Position numbers and translations under genes: made by a program
IMG/VR virus record: IMGVR_UViG_3300025520_000140
Span: 1-58,594 of that record
DNA: 58,594 nucleotides
DNA from: a virus
Reading direction: 5' to 3' (one strand)
In this document: positions 31,885 to 40,382 of the stretch, piece by piece
Layout of the letters: every line of letters begins with the position of its first letter
Numbering within the stretch: the first letter of the stretch is position 1
Notes under the pieces: generated by a model
Seen by the model: the letters and a program-made list of their open reading frames with translations, nothing else
Told to the model about the DNA's origin: nothing
Database searches by the model: none

Positions 31885-34230
31885 TCAATCGTCAATGCTG
31901 AGCACGCAATCTGCTCTGATAAAGACTTGTTGGGGTCCATACATAGGCACATAGCGTTTGCCCGTTTTGCCGCCACTGAACTTAACCCACCCTCCGAGCC
32001 TGTTCAGGATGCTTTGGATTTCGTAGGAGTCGGCCTTCTTGATGGATTCGCGGGACTTCCCGAAGCACTCGCACCAGATTTCCATCACGCAAACCTGGCT
32101 CCTGCGGATGTTGCCCTTCGCCCCCGTGGGGTCGCCTGGGGAGCGGATATATTCCAGCCTGCGGTAGATGTCCATCGCATCCCAGTTTTCAGGGAGCAGG
32201 GCGTCGAGGTATTCGGCGACAAGCCCCTCGCGGTCGTCATTCTCCATCGCGTCCCGCTGCTCGGCGAAAGCCGCCGCAAGCGTATCGCCTGTTAGGAACA
32301 GTTCCTCGCCGCCTTGGTGTTTAACAAGGGCTTCCGCCCAAATCTGGTCTATATCCGTGAGCTCCCAAGCGTTGTATTTGCCTTCGCCTGACACCCGCAC
32401 GGGCCAGAAGCGGCGGTTGCCGGTGATGTCGCGCAGGAAACCGCCGTCCGAGTTGGTCGTGCCGACGATGATGCACTGGCGGGGGTGGCTCTCGACCGCA
32501 CGGCCGTATGAGGGGCGGTACTTGTCGTCCACGCGGGTTATAAAGGACTTCACGGTCTCCACATCCATCTTCTTGATGCCCGCGAGTTCCCCAAGCTCCA
32601 GTATCCAGTAGCCCTGCAGCTTCTCCGGCGCGGTCTTGTCCTTCATGTCCGATATGGAAAGGCTGTCGGAGTACCATTGCTGGCCTAGTTTTGAGAATAA
32701 CGTGGACTTCCCGATGCCCTGCTTGCCGTTCAGCACAAGGATGGAGTCGAGCTTCGCGCCCGGATTCAAGATTCTCGCCACCGCCGCCACGAGCGTCTTT
32801 CGGGTAACGGCTCTGACGTAAGGCGTGTCCTCCGCGCCGAGGTAGTCGATGAGCAGGGTGTCGATCCGGGGGATCGTGTCCCATGCGGGGAGGGCGCCGA
32901 GGTATTCACGGATAGGATGGTAAGCGCGGTCATCGGCGACCTTGGTGAGGGCAAGCTCGTAGTTGCGCGCCGAGAACGCGCCGTAGCGTTTGTCGATGCA
33001 GGCCACAAGCTGGGCGGTGTCGGCGTCCCGCCAAGGCGGGTGCGGCCGCTCCCACGGCAGCTTATCCCCGTATATCTGGTTGGCTAGCCGGTTGTGGCGG
33101 ATGCCCGCGAAGTCTTCGTCGTTATTTAAGATAAGGAGCAGATTGCCCAGGGTGTTGGACAATACGCCGCTTTTCTCGCGGGCAAGCAGGGACTTCCAGT
33201 CGCCGCTCCTGTCAAAGTCCTTTTCGGCGGCGGCGATCCGCTCCTCGGCGAGCAACAGCTTTACTTTTTCGTCCTTCACGGCAAACTCGCTCATCGCCTT
33301 GAAGCCCGCCTTCTCGTCAAGGTCAGGGAATCTGTGGATACGGACGAGGTCAAAGGCATTCAGCAGCCGGCCGCAGGCGGGGTCGGTGGCATGGTGGGAA
33401 TACGCCCACTTTCCCTCGTACAGCACAACGCCCGCTGAGCTGTCGGCGGGGATGTAGTCGTAGCGGCCGCTTATCGCCGACGGCTCGTATACGTCGGGAA
33501 GGAACGCCGCGATTACGTCCTCTATCGGGTATGCGCGGCAGAAAGCCCCGACCAAGCCTTCCTTGGCGAGCGGGTCTTGCTGCTGGCGGATGCTCCGCTG
33601 GATTACCTCGGACTGGCGGCTTGACGTAGGCCAGAGCGAGCAGTCCCGCCAGTCGGACAGTTTTAAGAGGTATGCGTCGGGATCGAGGGTGTTGCCGTCG
33701 ATTATTTTGAAGATATATTCCCCGTCCGAGGGCGTGGACGGCCAGTACATCAGGCGTTCCGGCTCGTAGGTGCTGTCGTCGAAATAGTCCATGCCGACGA
33801 CCTCCGCCACCAGCCGGGAGAGTGCGGCGTATTCATCCGGCGAAACCTCGCGGGCAAGCGGGATAACTACACGAAGCCGCGGTTCCTCCGGCGTGTGGCT
33901 GTGGGTGGAGTAGACCGCGCACCTGTGCGGGAACAGCATCTCCAGAGCATGGATAAAACTGCTATCGGCGTGGTCTGCGTCGAGGGTGATCCCCGAACGG
34001 CTCTCGACCGTGTCTTTCTTGCGCCTGCCGCCCTTGAGGTGCCCGAGGACGTAGCCGCCCACGTCCTTGGCGGCGTCGCGCTTATCTTTGGTGAATTTCT
34101 TGTATTCGGCGACCGTCTCGGTTGTGCGGCGGGTAACCTTGAAACGCTCGCATAACTCATCGAAGGTGGTTTTCTTGTTGACCCACCGCTTTGACAGGCG
34201 GCTGTCGCCGTATGCGATTTTAAGTTCCAT
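31885..34230 (-). CDS. VapE-type primase-helicase, 781 aa
   Basis: Replication initiation protein. The N-terminal half looks like an archaeo-eukaryotic primase-polymerase domain (SRSGITLDADHADSSFIHALEMLFPHRCAVYSTHSHTPEEPRLRVVIPLAR with the DxD, then the MDYFDDSTYEPERLMYWPS motif). The C-terminal half is the VapE/SF3-like helicase: Walker A LVLNGKQGIGKSTLFSKL, Walker B-like region GYWILELGELAGIKKMD, and IIVGTTNSDGGFLRDITGNRRFWPV. The ATG at 34230 (MELKIAYGDSRLSKRW) is chosen because upstream in-frame codons lie in the DUF4406 gene. Confidence 0.92.
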   Translation of the reverse strand: MELKIAYGDSRLSKRWVNKKTTFDELCERFKVTRRTTETVAEYKKFTKDKRDAAKDVGGYVLGHLKGGRRKKDTVESRSGITLDADHADSSFIHALEMLFPHRCAVYSTHSHTPEEPRLRVVIPLAREVSPDEYAALSRLVAEVVGMDYFDDSTYEPERLMYWPSTPSDGEYIFKIIDGNTLDPDAYLLKLSDWRDCSLWPTSSRQSEVIQRSIRQQQDPLAKEGLVGAFCRAYPIEDVIAAFLPDVYEPSAISGRYDYIPADSSAGVVLYEGKWAYSHHATDPACGRLLNAFDLVRIHRFPDLDEKAGFKAMSEFAVKDEKVKLLLAEERIAAAEKDFDRSGDWKSLLAREKSGVLSNTLGNLLLILNNDEDFAGIRHNRLANQIYGDKLPWERPHPPWRDADTAQLVACIDKRYGAFSARNYELALTKVADDRAYHPIREYLGALPAWDTIPRIDTLLIDYLGAEDTPYVRAVTRKTLVAAVARILNPGAKLDSILVLNGKQGIGKSTLFSKLGQQWYSDSLSISDMKDKTAPEKLQGYWILELGELAGIKKMDVETVKSFITRVDDKYRPSYGRAVESHPRQCIIVGTTNSDGGFLRDITGNRRFWPVRVSGEGKYNAWELTDIDQIWAEALVKHQGGEELFLTGDTLAAAFAEQRDAMENDDREGLVAEYLDALLPENWDAMDIYRRLEYIRSPGDPTGAKGNIRRSQVCVMEIWCECFGKSRESIKKADSYEIQSILNRLGGWVKFSGGKTGKRYVPMYGPQQVFIRADCVLSIDD

Positions 34231-34645
34231 GCCCCAACACCTCGCATTTGTGGTTAAAGTATTTGATGGGCATCCCGCGCTTCTTCGCCTTGGCGATTTC
34301 GGCGGCCATGCCTGTGCTGATTTTCTCCCCAAAAACCCAGAGCTCGTCGCACTTGCCGAGCAGGACGAGGGCAAAGAACAACCCCAGTTCCCGTTCTTCC
34401 TTGTCGCCGTCGTCCATAAACTGCGGGTAGAGCAAGTGCGGGGCAAGAGGGATGCACCCTTTGGACACGGCGAAGCGGCAATACCCCCGCGCCTTAGATA
34501 TGTTGTATTCCGTTTCCCCGGCAAAGGGCGAAGCGATGTATACAAGCGGCCGGTATTGCTTTGCCGGGGTTTCGGTTTTGGCTACCGCCGTCAACGCTTC
34601 ATAAGCCGTCAGGTCAAGGTAGCCTTCTGCGTTATATCTGTCCAT
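34220..34645 (-). CDS. DUF4406-type protein, 141 aa
   Basis: The central part YRPLVYIASPFAGETEYNISKARGYCRFAVSKGCIPLAPHLLYPQFMDDGDKEERELGLFFALVLLGKCDELWVFGEKISTGMAAEIAKAKKRGMPI has the Rossmann-like nucleoside-2-deoxyribosyltransferase/DUF4406 pattern (YIASPF..., GMxxEI). It could act on a nucleotide or nucleotide sugar, though biochemical function is not established. It overlaps VapE by 11 bases and the antirepressor by 14. Confidence 0.85.
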   Translation of the reverse strand: MDRYNAEGYLDLTAYEALTAVAKTETPAKQYRPLVYIASPFAGETEYNISKARGYCRFAVSKGCIPLAPHLLYPQFMDDGDKEERELGLFFALVLLGKCDELWVFGEKISTGMAAEIAKAKKRGMPIKYFNHKCEVLGHGT

Positions 34646-35414
34646 CGCGACCCCTTTCCCCAAGGAAGAGGTTGATGAAATATTGCTGCCCCTTACCCGT
34701 GACCTTGGTCGTTTTACTGATGGTGACGTGGCCGTCCGAGTGCGTGATGGCGGTTTCTTTGACCTTGAACAGCCCCAGTTCCATCGCTCTCTGGGTCGGG
34801 GCGTTGTAATCCGTACCCTTTCGCTTGATGAGGTAACCGTCCTGACGGAGCCTTTCAAAAAGGCGGTTCTGCCCGATTTCGATTCCGTTGCCCTTGAGGA
34901 TTTTTGCCAATTCACCGATAAGGATCGTACCCTCGGATACGGAAACGGCATCGGCAAATATCACCTTTGGCTTGTTTTCGATAGCTTCCAGCTGCAATCG
35001 TTCCTTTGCCGCGCGTTCTTCTTTAAGGGCGGTCAGCACTTTAATCCAAGCGTCGGGGTCGTTCATCAATTCCTCCAGCTTGGCGGGGGTGACATACGCG
35101 CCATGCCTGCGGATGGCTGGAAGCACCTCGTGGGTGACCCAACGCTTGAATTTTTTGGCTTCGGGCTTGTCGGAACGGAGGATGACGTTGTAGAGGCCGC
35201 TCTCGTTCACGGCGTACATTTCGCGGGCCTGTCCGCCTGACACGAATTTGACTCGGGTCAGCTCATCGCCGTCCAAACGTTCCGCCACCTTGTTCGTGTC
35301 CGACAGCCCAAGCACATCGCACACATCCTTCAGCACCCAGAGCGTTTCGTCGCCTTGGCGTACTGTTCTTACGTCGTTCCCTTTATAGGAGAAAACTTGC
35401 AGTTCGCTGCTCAT
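34632..35414 (-). CDS. phage antirepressor (BRO-N and KilAC domains), 260 aa
   Basis: Residues 1-105 are a BRO-N domain (VFSYKGNDVRTVRQGDETLWVLKDVCDVLGLSDTNKVAERLDGDE..., FKRWVTHEVLPAIRRHGAYV). The C-terminal 100 residues are KilAC (IGELAKILKGNGIEIGQNRLFERLRQDGYLIKRKGTDYNAPTQRAMELGLFKVKETAI). Such proteins relieve lysogenic repression or act in early regulation. It starts at the ATG at 35414 with AGGAGG upstream. A copy of the intergenic hairpin lies in its leader. Confidence 0.93.
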   Translation of the reverse strand: MSSELQVFSYKGNDVRTVRQGDETLWVLKDVCDVLGLSDTNKVAERLDGDELTRVKFVSGGQAREMYAVNESGLYNVILRSDKPEAKKFKRWVTHEVLPAIRRHGAYVTPAKLEELMNDPDAWIKVLTALKEERAAKERLQLEAIENKPKVIFADAVSVSEGTILIGELAKILKGNGIEIGQNRLFERLRQDGYLIKRKGTDYNAPTQRAMELGLFKVKETAITHSDGHVTISKTTKVTGKGQQYFINLFLGERGRDGQI

Positions 35415-35453
35415 AATAAACCTCCTGAAAATGTATTTTCGAGAGGTTAAGAA

Positions 35454-35496
35454 CCCCTCACCATCCACAGGACAGCGAGGGGCAGCTTGGCAACCG
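35454..35496 (-). repeat. intergenic hairpin family, copy 2
   Basis: Stem CCCCTC...GAGGGG at 35454-35482 with the same inner CTGTCC/GGATGG pairing and TGT loop as copy 1, and the associated GGTTGCC segment to 35496. It lies between the DNA polymerase stop (35502) and the antirepressor ribosome-binding site. Confidence 0.75.
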
Positions 35497-35501
35497 AACC
35501 G

Positions 35502-37496
35502 TTAATCTTTTTTGTAAAATGGGCAATCAAACCCATCGGCAAGGAGCAGGAGCCCCTTCGCCCACGGCGGCGTCCGGCTCATTTGCCGGCAGAGAGCCTT
35601 GGTGGACATCCTTTTGTCGGCTTCGATCACAATCTCATCGTGGACGTGCATCACGATGGAACAGTGGCGAAGCGTCCGCATGGCGTAAGCGAGGATATCG
35701 CGGCTCGTCGCTTGTACGATGTTCTCCACAAATTTGGGGCCGTAGCTTTCGATCCGTTCCCATTTCTTTGTGCCGCCGACGCCCTCGTAGGTCACGCAGT
35801 CCGAGCCGAACCGGTTTGTGCCGCTGCGGGGCTTGACGTAGCAGAGCCGTCTGCCGGAAGGAAGGGTGATGAACAGCATCCCGCTCTGATAGCCGAAGCG
35901 GATGCCGTGGGTTTCGGTAACCGTCCTGTCCCTGACCGCCGTCATGGCGGCGCGGTCAACGTCCCACCAGAACCGCACGATGTTCGGGTTGGATGCCCGC
36001 CAAGCCGTGACGAGCGGGCGCAGTTCATCCTCCGACAAGCCCATCTCCAGCGCGCCCATCGCTTTGAGCGCGCCGACCGAGCCGCCGTAGCCAAGGGCGA
36101 GTTCGGCGATTTTGCCCTTCTGCCGGAGCAGGCTGCCCTTAGTGACGGCCTCAAGCGGCACATTAAACATCTGGCTTGCCGACGCTTCATAGATTTTGCC
36201 GTGGGTGGCAAACACCTCGTTACGCCAATGCTCGCCCGCAAGCCATGCAATAACACGTGCTTCAATCGCCGAGAAATCAGCGACGATTAGCTTGTGGCCG
36301 TTTTTCGGCACAAACGCCGTGCGAATTAACTGGGAAAGGACATCGGGAATGTTTTCGTAGAGCAGCTCAAGGGCGGCGAAGTCTCCATTTCTGACAAGGC
36401 TCCGCGCTTGTTCGAGGTCTGATAAGTGGTTCTGAGGGAGGTTTTGCAACTGTATAAGCCGCCCCGCCCATCTCCCAGTCCGGTTCGCCCCGTAGAACAA
36501 AAACATCCCCCTTGCCCGACCATCGGCACAAACGCAACTTTGCATAGCTTGATACTTCTTAACTGACGATTTTGCCAGCTGCTGACGGAGAGCCAGCGCT
36601 TTAGCGAGCGGCTCCGGCGCATCCTTGAGCAGTTCCGCGACCGCCTTTTTGCCGAGGGTATCTGTCTCCATGCCGTTGTCAGCGAGCCACTGCTTCATCT
36701 GCTGCACGGAGTTCGGGTTGTCAAGGTCGGTGAGTTCCTTCATCAGCCGGGTCAATTCGGCGCGGGAACGGGAATCCGCTTTGATGGCGCAGCGGACGAG
36801 CGTCATATCCAAGGCCACGCCACGGTCGTTTATTTCCTGGTCGAGGGCATACTCATCCCAAATGGAATCCGGCACGGGGAACTTGGCGAGTCTCTCTTGA
36901 ATAGACAGTTCCGCTTCCACATCGCGGCGGTTGTATGCTTTGAACGCTTCCCATTTTTCGGGGTCGTGTTCTGGGAGGTTGCGTGTTCGCTGCCCGCCCG
37001 CGGCGGTTGGCTTGCAGGGCGAGCAGAAATAGCGGATGAGTTCCTTGCCTTCGGTCAGCTTCTGTTTTTCAAGCCCCAGCACCGCGCCCGCGCCTTCAAG
37101 CGAGAGCGGCAGCCCCATGTACGCCGACCATACCATCGCGCAGCGCCACGATTTGGGGTTTAGGTATTTCGCCTTGCCAAGGACAACGGCGGAATGGTGG
37201 TTGTCGGCGAAGTGGTCAAGGCATATGCCCATGTCCGACAGATACCGCGACAGGCAGACCCGCTCGAAGTTGGCGTTGAACGCCCATTTCTCTACGGTAT
37301 CGTCCGTCAATGCGTCGAGTACTTCGGCAGGAACGGTCTCGCCGTTTGCAAGGTCAACGATATGAACCTCGCCGCCGTCCACGGAATAACCAAAAAGCAG
37401 AATTTCAAAGTCATCTGCCTCAGCGTATTTGTATGTGCCACATTTGGCAAGGTCTACTGACGAGAATGTTTCCAAATCCAGGCTAAGTGTTATCAC
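35502..37496 (-). CDS. family A DNA polymerase, 664 aa
   Basis: Phage replicative polymerase with 3'-5' exonuclease and polymerase domains. Exonuclease: SLDLETFSS (DxE) at the N-terminus and AFNANFERVCL. Polymerase: motif A LIVADFSAIEARVIAWLAGE, motif B RQKGKIAELALGYGGSVGALKAMG, motif C MHVHDEIVIE. I chose the GTG at 37496, with AAAGGAGG upstream; the reading frame extends further but only through the overlapping endonuclease gene, in another frame. No 5'-3' exonuclease domain is present, as usual for phage enzymes. Confidence 0.95.
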   Translation of the reverse strand: MITLSLDLETFSSVDLAKCGTYKYAEADDFEILLFGYSVDGGEVHIVDLANGETVPAEVLDALTDDTVEKWAFNANFERVCLSRYLSDMGICLDHFADNHHSAVVLGKAKYLNPKSWRCAMVWSAYMGLPLSLEGAGAVLGLEKQKLTEGKELIRYFCSPCKPTAAGGQRTRNLPEHDPEKWEAFKAYNRRDVEAELSIQERLAKFPVPDSIWDEYALDQEINDRGVALDMTLVRCAIKADSRSRAELTRLMKELTDLDNPNSVQQMKQWLADNGMETDTLGKKAVAELLKDAPEPLAKALALRQQLAKSSVKKYQAMQSCVCADGRARGMFLFYGANRTGRWAGRLIQLQNLPQNHLSDLEQARSLVRNGDFAALELLYENIPDVLSQLIRTAFVPKNGHKLIVADFSAIEARVIAWLAGEHWRNEVFATHGKIYEASASQMFNVPLEAVTKGSLLRQKGKIAELALGYGGSVGALKAMGALEMGLSEDELRPLVTAWRASNPNIVRFWWDVDRAAMTAVRDRTVTETHGIRFGYQSGMLFITLPSGRRLCYVKPRSGTNRFGSDCVTYEGVGGTKKWERIESYGPKFVENIVQATSRDILAYAMRTLRHCSIVMHVHDEIVIEADKRMSTKALCRQMSRTPPWAKGLLLLADGFDCPFYKKD

Positions 37497-38016
37497 AGGC
37501 GAGCAACCTCCTTTCAGCATTGATTCTGGCGGACACAGCATCATCCAGTTCTTTATACCAGCCGATATAATGATGAGTTCGGTTATGGCTAATGGTAACT
37601 TGGTAACCGCCGCTATGCGCACCAACACCAGCAACGCCAGTCTTGTTGTCAGAGCGTAAAGGTCGCCTAAAGTCAGTGCGCCCGTTCCTGTAGGCGTGTT
37701 CAAAATTGTCGCTTCGCGTGACCCATTCCAAGTTGGATGCGTGGTTATTGGTTTTGTCGAGGTCTATGTGGTTGACTTCGCGGCGGGCATTGTCGGGTGG
37801 AGCAAGGAAACAAAGAGCCACGAGACGGTGAATGTAGAAACGCCGCTTTTCACCGTCTTTGCAGAGGGTGACAGCGCGGTATCCCTTTCCCGCTCTTTTG
37901 TTTGTGAGTATTCTATTGTGATGGACACTCCAAATGCGACCGCAGCTGCTGGCTTGGTATCGTCCCTCATAGCCGGGTATGTCTTTCCATATTTCAGTTT
38001 TCATAAGCGTTTTCAT
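37483..38016 (-). CDS. NUMOD4-HNH-AP2 homing endonuclease, 177 aa
   Basis: Three modules are visible: NUMOD4 (TEIWKDIPGYEGRYQASSCGRIWSVHHNRIL), the HNH core (REVNHIDLDKTNNHASNLEWVTRSDNFEHA), and a C-terminal AP2-like DNA-binding domain (NKTGVAGVGAHSGGYQVTISHNRTHHYIGWYKELDDAVSARINAE). It is a free-standing homing endonuclease. It overlaps the start of the DNA polymerase gene by 14 bases. No intron is evident in the polymerase. Its neat fit suggests insertion into the pol upstream region without damage. Confidence 0.92.
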   Translation of the reverse strand: MKTLMKTEIWKDIPGYEGRYQASSCGRIWSVHHNRILTNKRAGKGYRAVTLCKDGEKRRFYIHRLVALCFLAPPDNARREVNHIDLDKTNNHASNLEWVTRSDNFEHAYRNGRTDFRRPLRSDNKTGVAGVGAHSGGYQVTISHNRTHHYIGWYKELDDAVSARINAERRLLACDNT

Positions 38017-38082
38017 AAGCCCCCCATAGCGTGAAAGGGCGGCAAGTTTCTCGCCGCCCTCCGCTTTTTCGTATCCCGCCGT

Positions 38083-38670
38083 TTAACTGAGGAAGTCCTC
38101 TTCGTCGTAGGTGGCGAAGTCGTCCTCGGCGCGGGATTTGCCGCCGAGGGGTTCGCCGTCGCGGATTTTCTGCAGGTTGTTCAGCCCGCAGGCGATGCCC
38201 TTGTTGCCATTCGAGTTGAAGGCGTAGAAGTTCACGCTCGCCCTGCCGTATACGCCACTGTACACCTCCGAGCGGTTCAGGATTTCCTGGCGGTCGGCGT
38301 CCACGATGCCAGGCGCGGTCGCGCTGTTGGCGTTGATGAAGTAAGCATTGGCGTAGGCGGGGTCGTCGGGGCGTTCGGTGTCGCCGTCGCGGAGCGGGGT
38401 CTTAAGGGCGGCGAGGGGCGGTACGGACTTGCCGTTGCCCTTCAGTTTAGCCTCGCCCTCGCGGTAGGCCGCTTCAATCGCCGCCTTGACTTTAGCGACT
38501 GTCTTGGTATCGGACTTTGGGATGATGAGCGACACCGAGAACTTCGGCGTGCCGCCGTTTATGGATTTCGCTTCCCACACGTTGGCGTAAGACCAGCGGG
38601 TGTCGGGGCCGGTAATGACCTTCATGGGGTTGGAAGCCTGCTTATTTACGTTGTTTGCCTGGTTAGCCAT
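38083..38670 (-). CDS. DUF2815 ssDNA-binding-like protein, 195 aa
   Basis: Matches the DUF2815 family of phage replication proteins, thought to be OB-fold single-strand DNA-binding proteins: SNPMKVITGPDTRWSYANVWEAKSINGGTPKFSVSLIIPKSDTKTVAKVKAAIEAAY, an acidic C-terminus (AEDDFATYDEEDFLS), and YSGVYGRASVNFYAFNSNGNKGIACGLNNLQKI. It overlaps the DUF2800 gene by 8 bases. The acidic tail fits an SSB-like protein-recruiting tail. Confidence 0.9.
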   Translation of the reverse strand: MANQANNVNKQASNPMKVITGPDTRWSYANVWEAKSINGGTPKFSVSLIIPKSDTKTVAKVKAAIEAAYREGEAKLKGNGKSVPPLAALKTPLRDGDTERPDDPAYANAYFINANSATAPGIVDADRQEILNRSEVYSGVYGRASVNFYAFNSNGNKGIACGLNNLQKIRDGEPLGGKSRAEDDFATYDEEDFLS

Positions 38671-39799
38671 TGGAATTTTCCTCCTCATTGAAATCTTGTT
38701 TTGCCGTATTCATTGCCGGACGTTTATCGTTCGCCGGCACGAGCGTCGGCTTGCCTTGGGGCTTCTCGACCAGACTGCCGATTAATTCGGCGAATCTTGC
38801 CTTGCCGAGGGTCTTTTCCATTGCGGTGATGCCCAGCACCTTGCGTTCGTAAGGATCGAAGCCCGCCGCGCTGACGGCATTAGCGACCGCTTCCTCGTTT
38901 GTATACCTGCGGTTGGATCGGCCTTCGACCAATTTCCAGCCTGACCAGTGCTTGCCGCCGAGGGCGGCTTGCAGGGCGTAGTCCTTGATGTCCGAGGCCC
39001 ACGACACGAGGTCGTCAATCCTGCCGAGGATGGATTCAATTTCATCATCCTCCAAAAGTGGCGGCAGCTTGAATTCGTACTTTGCGAGTTCAATGTTACG
39101 CTCCGCCCGTTTGCGGCAGTCGTGCTTCGCCTTGCAGAACTGACACCAGTCGCCGCAACGGAATTCTCCTTCCCCGGCGTAGGCCAGTGCGGCGGCGGGC
39201 TTCAGCACTTCCTCCGCCCACTGATAGAGAGATTCCTTGAAAACCGTGTGAGTGGCGACGTTCTCGCGCCGGGGCTGATATACCGTCGTGCTGACCGTGC
39301 CGATGTCATAGATGCCGTCGAACAGCTCCAATGCGCCTAAGGCGTACAGCTTCATTTGCGGATTGTCGGTCACTTCGACCAAAACGCCCTGACCATGCTT
39401 GTAGTCCACGATGTGGAGCGTCCCGTCGGCGATGATTACGCAGTCGCCCGTTCCAAAACCGCCCTCCACGTACTTGGAGAAGTCGAGCCGCTGCTCGATA
39501 AGGATAACGGGGTCGGTGCAAGTCTGCTTTGCCGTTTCCACCAGTTCGAGGATATAGGCGGCGTAGCCGCTGGCGCATTCCTCCATCTCCTCCGAGTAAT
39601 ATGAGAGGTTGGCAGTCGGGTCTTTCGCCTTGATGCCGAGGGCTGTTTTCAGCTTGTACTCGCCGAGAGTATGGGCGTCCGTGCCTTCGGCGGCGTAGCT
39701 GCTGCCCCTGTCCTCGTATTGCTCGCAGAGCCGCGCAGACGGCGGGCAGTTCATCCACCGATGGCTTGAGGAAGCCGAGAGCAGGGCGTGTTTACCCAT
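38663..39799 (-). CDS. DUF2800 RecB/Cas4-like nuclease, 378 aa
   Basis: PD-(D/E)xK exonuclease. HALLSASSSHRWMNCPPSARL at the start, a Cys-containing core, LHIVDYKHGQGVLVEV (catalytic D and K), and the cysteine cluster CGDWCQFCKAKHDCRKRAE typical of Cas4-like Fe-S or zinc binding. It starts at the ATG at 39799. Together with DUF2815 it forms the recombination part of the replication module. Confidence 0.92.
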   Translation of the reverse strand: MGKHALLSASSSHRWMNCPPSARLCEQYEDRGSSYAAEGTDAHTLGEYKLKTALGIKAKDPTANLSYYSEEMEECASGYAAYILELVETAKQTCTDPVILIEQRLDFSKYVEGGFGTGDCVIIADGTLHIVDYKHGQGVLVEVTDNPQMKLYALGALELFDGIYDIGTVSTTVYQPRRENVATHTVFKESLYQWAEEVLKPAAALAYAGEGEFRCGDWCQFCKAKHDCRKRAERNIELAKYEFKLPPLLEDDEIESILGRIDDLVSWASDIKDYALQAALGGKHWSGWKLVEGRSNRRYTNEEAVANAVSAAGFDPYERKVLGITAMEKTLGKARFAELIGSLVEKPQGKPTLVPANDKRPAMNTAKQDFNEEENSNG

Positions 39800-40118
39800 T
39801 TCCCAGTACCTCCGCTTCCGCGAGCAAGGCAGCATACTTGGCGGGGTTAATCTCCGATAGCTTCGCCGCGCTGTGCTTTTCGAGCAGTGCCCGAACCTCG
39901 GCGGTGTGGCCGTCGCGGGATTTTTCCGCAAGGACGGCTCGCACTTGCTCCAAAGTTATGGACTTTGGTTTCGGGGCGGGTAGTTCGGCTCCGTCCGGCA
40001 CCGGCGATGCGGCGGCTTGGCTATAAAAATTCCTTAAACCATCACAAGCACTAATGAGGGCTTGCGCGGCGGCGTGGAATTCCTGCAATACCAAATCAAG
40101 TTCACTCATCCTGCCCAT
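39792..40118 (-). CDS. conserved phage protein, 108 aa
   Basis: Function unknown. Relatives in Clostridial phages are often labelled rRNA biogenesis protein rrp5 without evidence, and I would not use that name. Helical protein with two parts: a leading coil (SELDLVLQEFHAAAQALISACDGLRNF) and a trailing repeat-like region (ITLEQVRAVLAEKSRDGHTAEVRALLEKHSAAKLSEINPAKYAALLAEAEVL). AAGGAGG precedes the ATG at 40118. Confidence 0.75.
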   Translation of the reverse strand: MGRMSELDLVLQEFHAAAQALISACDGLRNFYSQAAASPVPDGAELPAPKPKSITLEQVRAVLAEKSRDGHTAEVRALLEKHSAAKLSEINPAKYAALLAEAEVLGNG

Positions 40119-40284
40119 CAGGTGCACCTCCTTCCCCGGCAGGTTCGTCCCGCCTCTGCAGCGCGAGCAGCTTCTTGGCGAGGCGTTTGGACACGACGCT
40201 GATTGCGGTCAGGATGCCTGCTAATTCCTCGTCAAGGTTGCCGTCGCGCAAGTCCGTGTCCGTGTTTTTGGCCTTTGTTTCCAT
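40102..40284 (-). CDS. small helical protein, 60 aa
   Basis: Unrecognised. METKAKNTDTDLRDGNLDEELAGILTAISVVSKRLAKKLLALQRRDEPAGEGGAPDGQDE has a single amphipathic helix. It starts at the ATG at 40284 with CGGAGG upstream. A hairpin-family copy (40318-40367) lies in its leader, and its end overlaps the next gene by 17 bases. Confidence 0.65.
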   Translation of the reverse strand: METKAKNTDTDLRDGNLDEELAGILTAISVVSKRLAKKLLALQRRDEPAGEGGAPDGQDE

Positions 40285-40317
40285 TGATCTACCTCCGTTT
40301 CCGGGGGAGGTCGTTCT

Positions 40318-40367
40318 CCCCTCACCATCCACAGGACAGCGAAAGGGGCGTTGGCAACCAACACCCC
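40318..40367 (-). repeat. intergenic hairpin family, copy 3
   Basis: Same core as the other two copies, with a two-base expansion in one outer arm (CCCCTTTC against GAGGGG, 40318-40348). The GTTGGCAAC segment follows. It lies between the stop of the sigma-like gene (40383) and the ribosome-binding site of the 60-aa gene. Confidence 0.72.
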
Positions 40368-40382
40368 TGCGGTTTTTGAGAA

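Noticed and set aside
34230-34545. N-terminal extension of the VapE-type protein by 105 codons
   Set aside because: These codons lie over the DUF4406 gene in another register, and the ATG at 34230 starts the conserved part.
37497-37703. N-terminal extension of DNA polymerase by 69 codons
   Set aside because: It reads through the HNH gene in another frame; the GTG at 37496 with AAAGGAGG precedes the conserved exonuclease motif.
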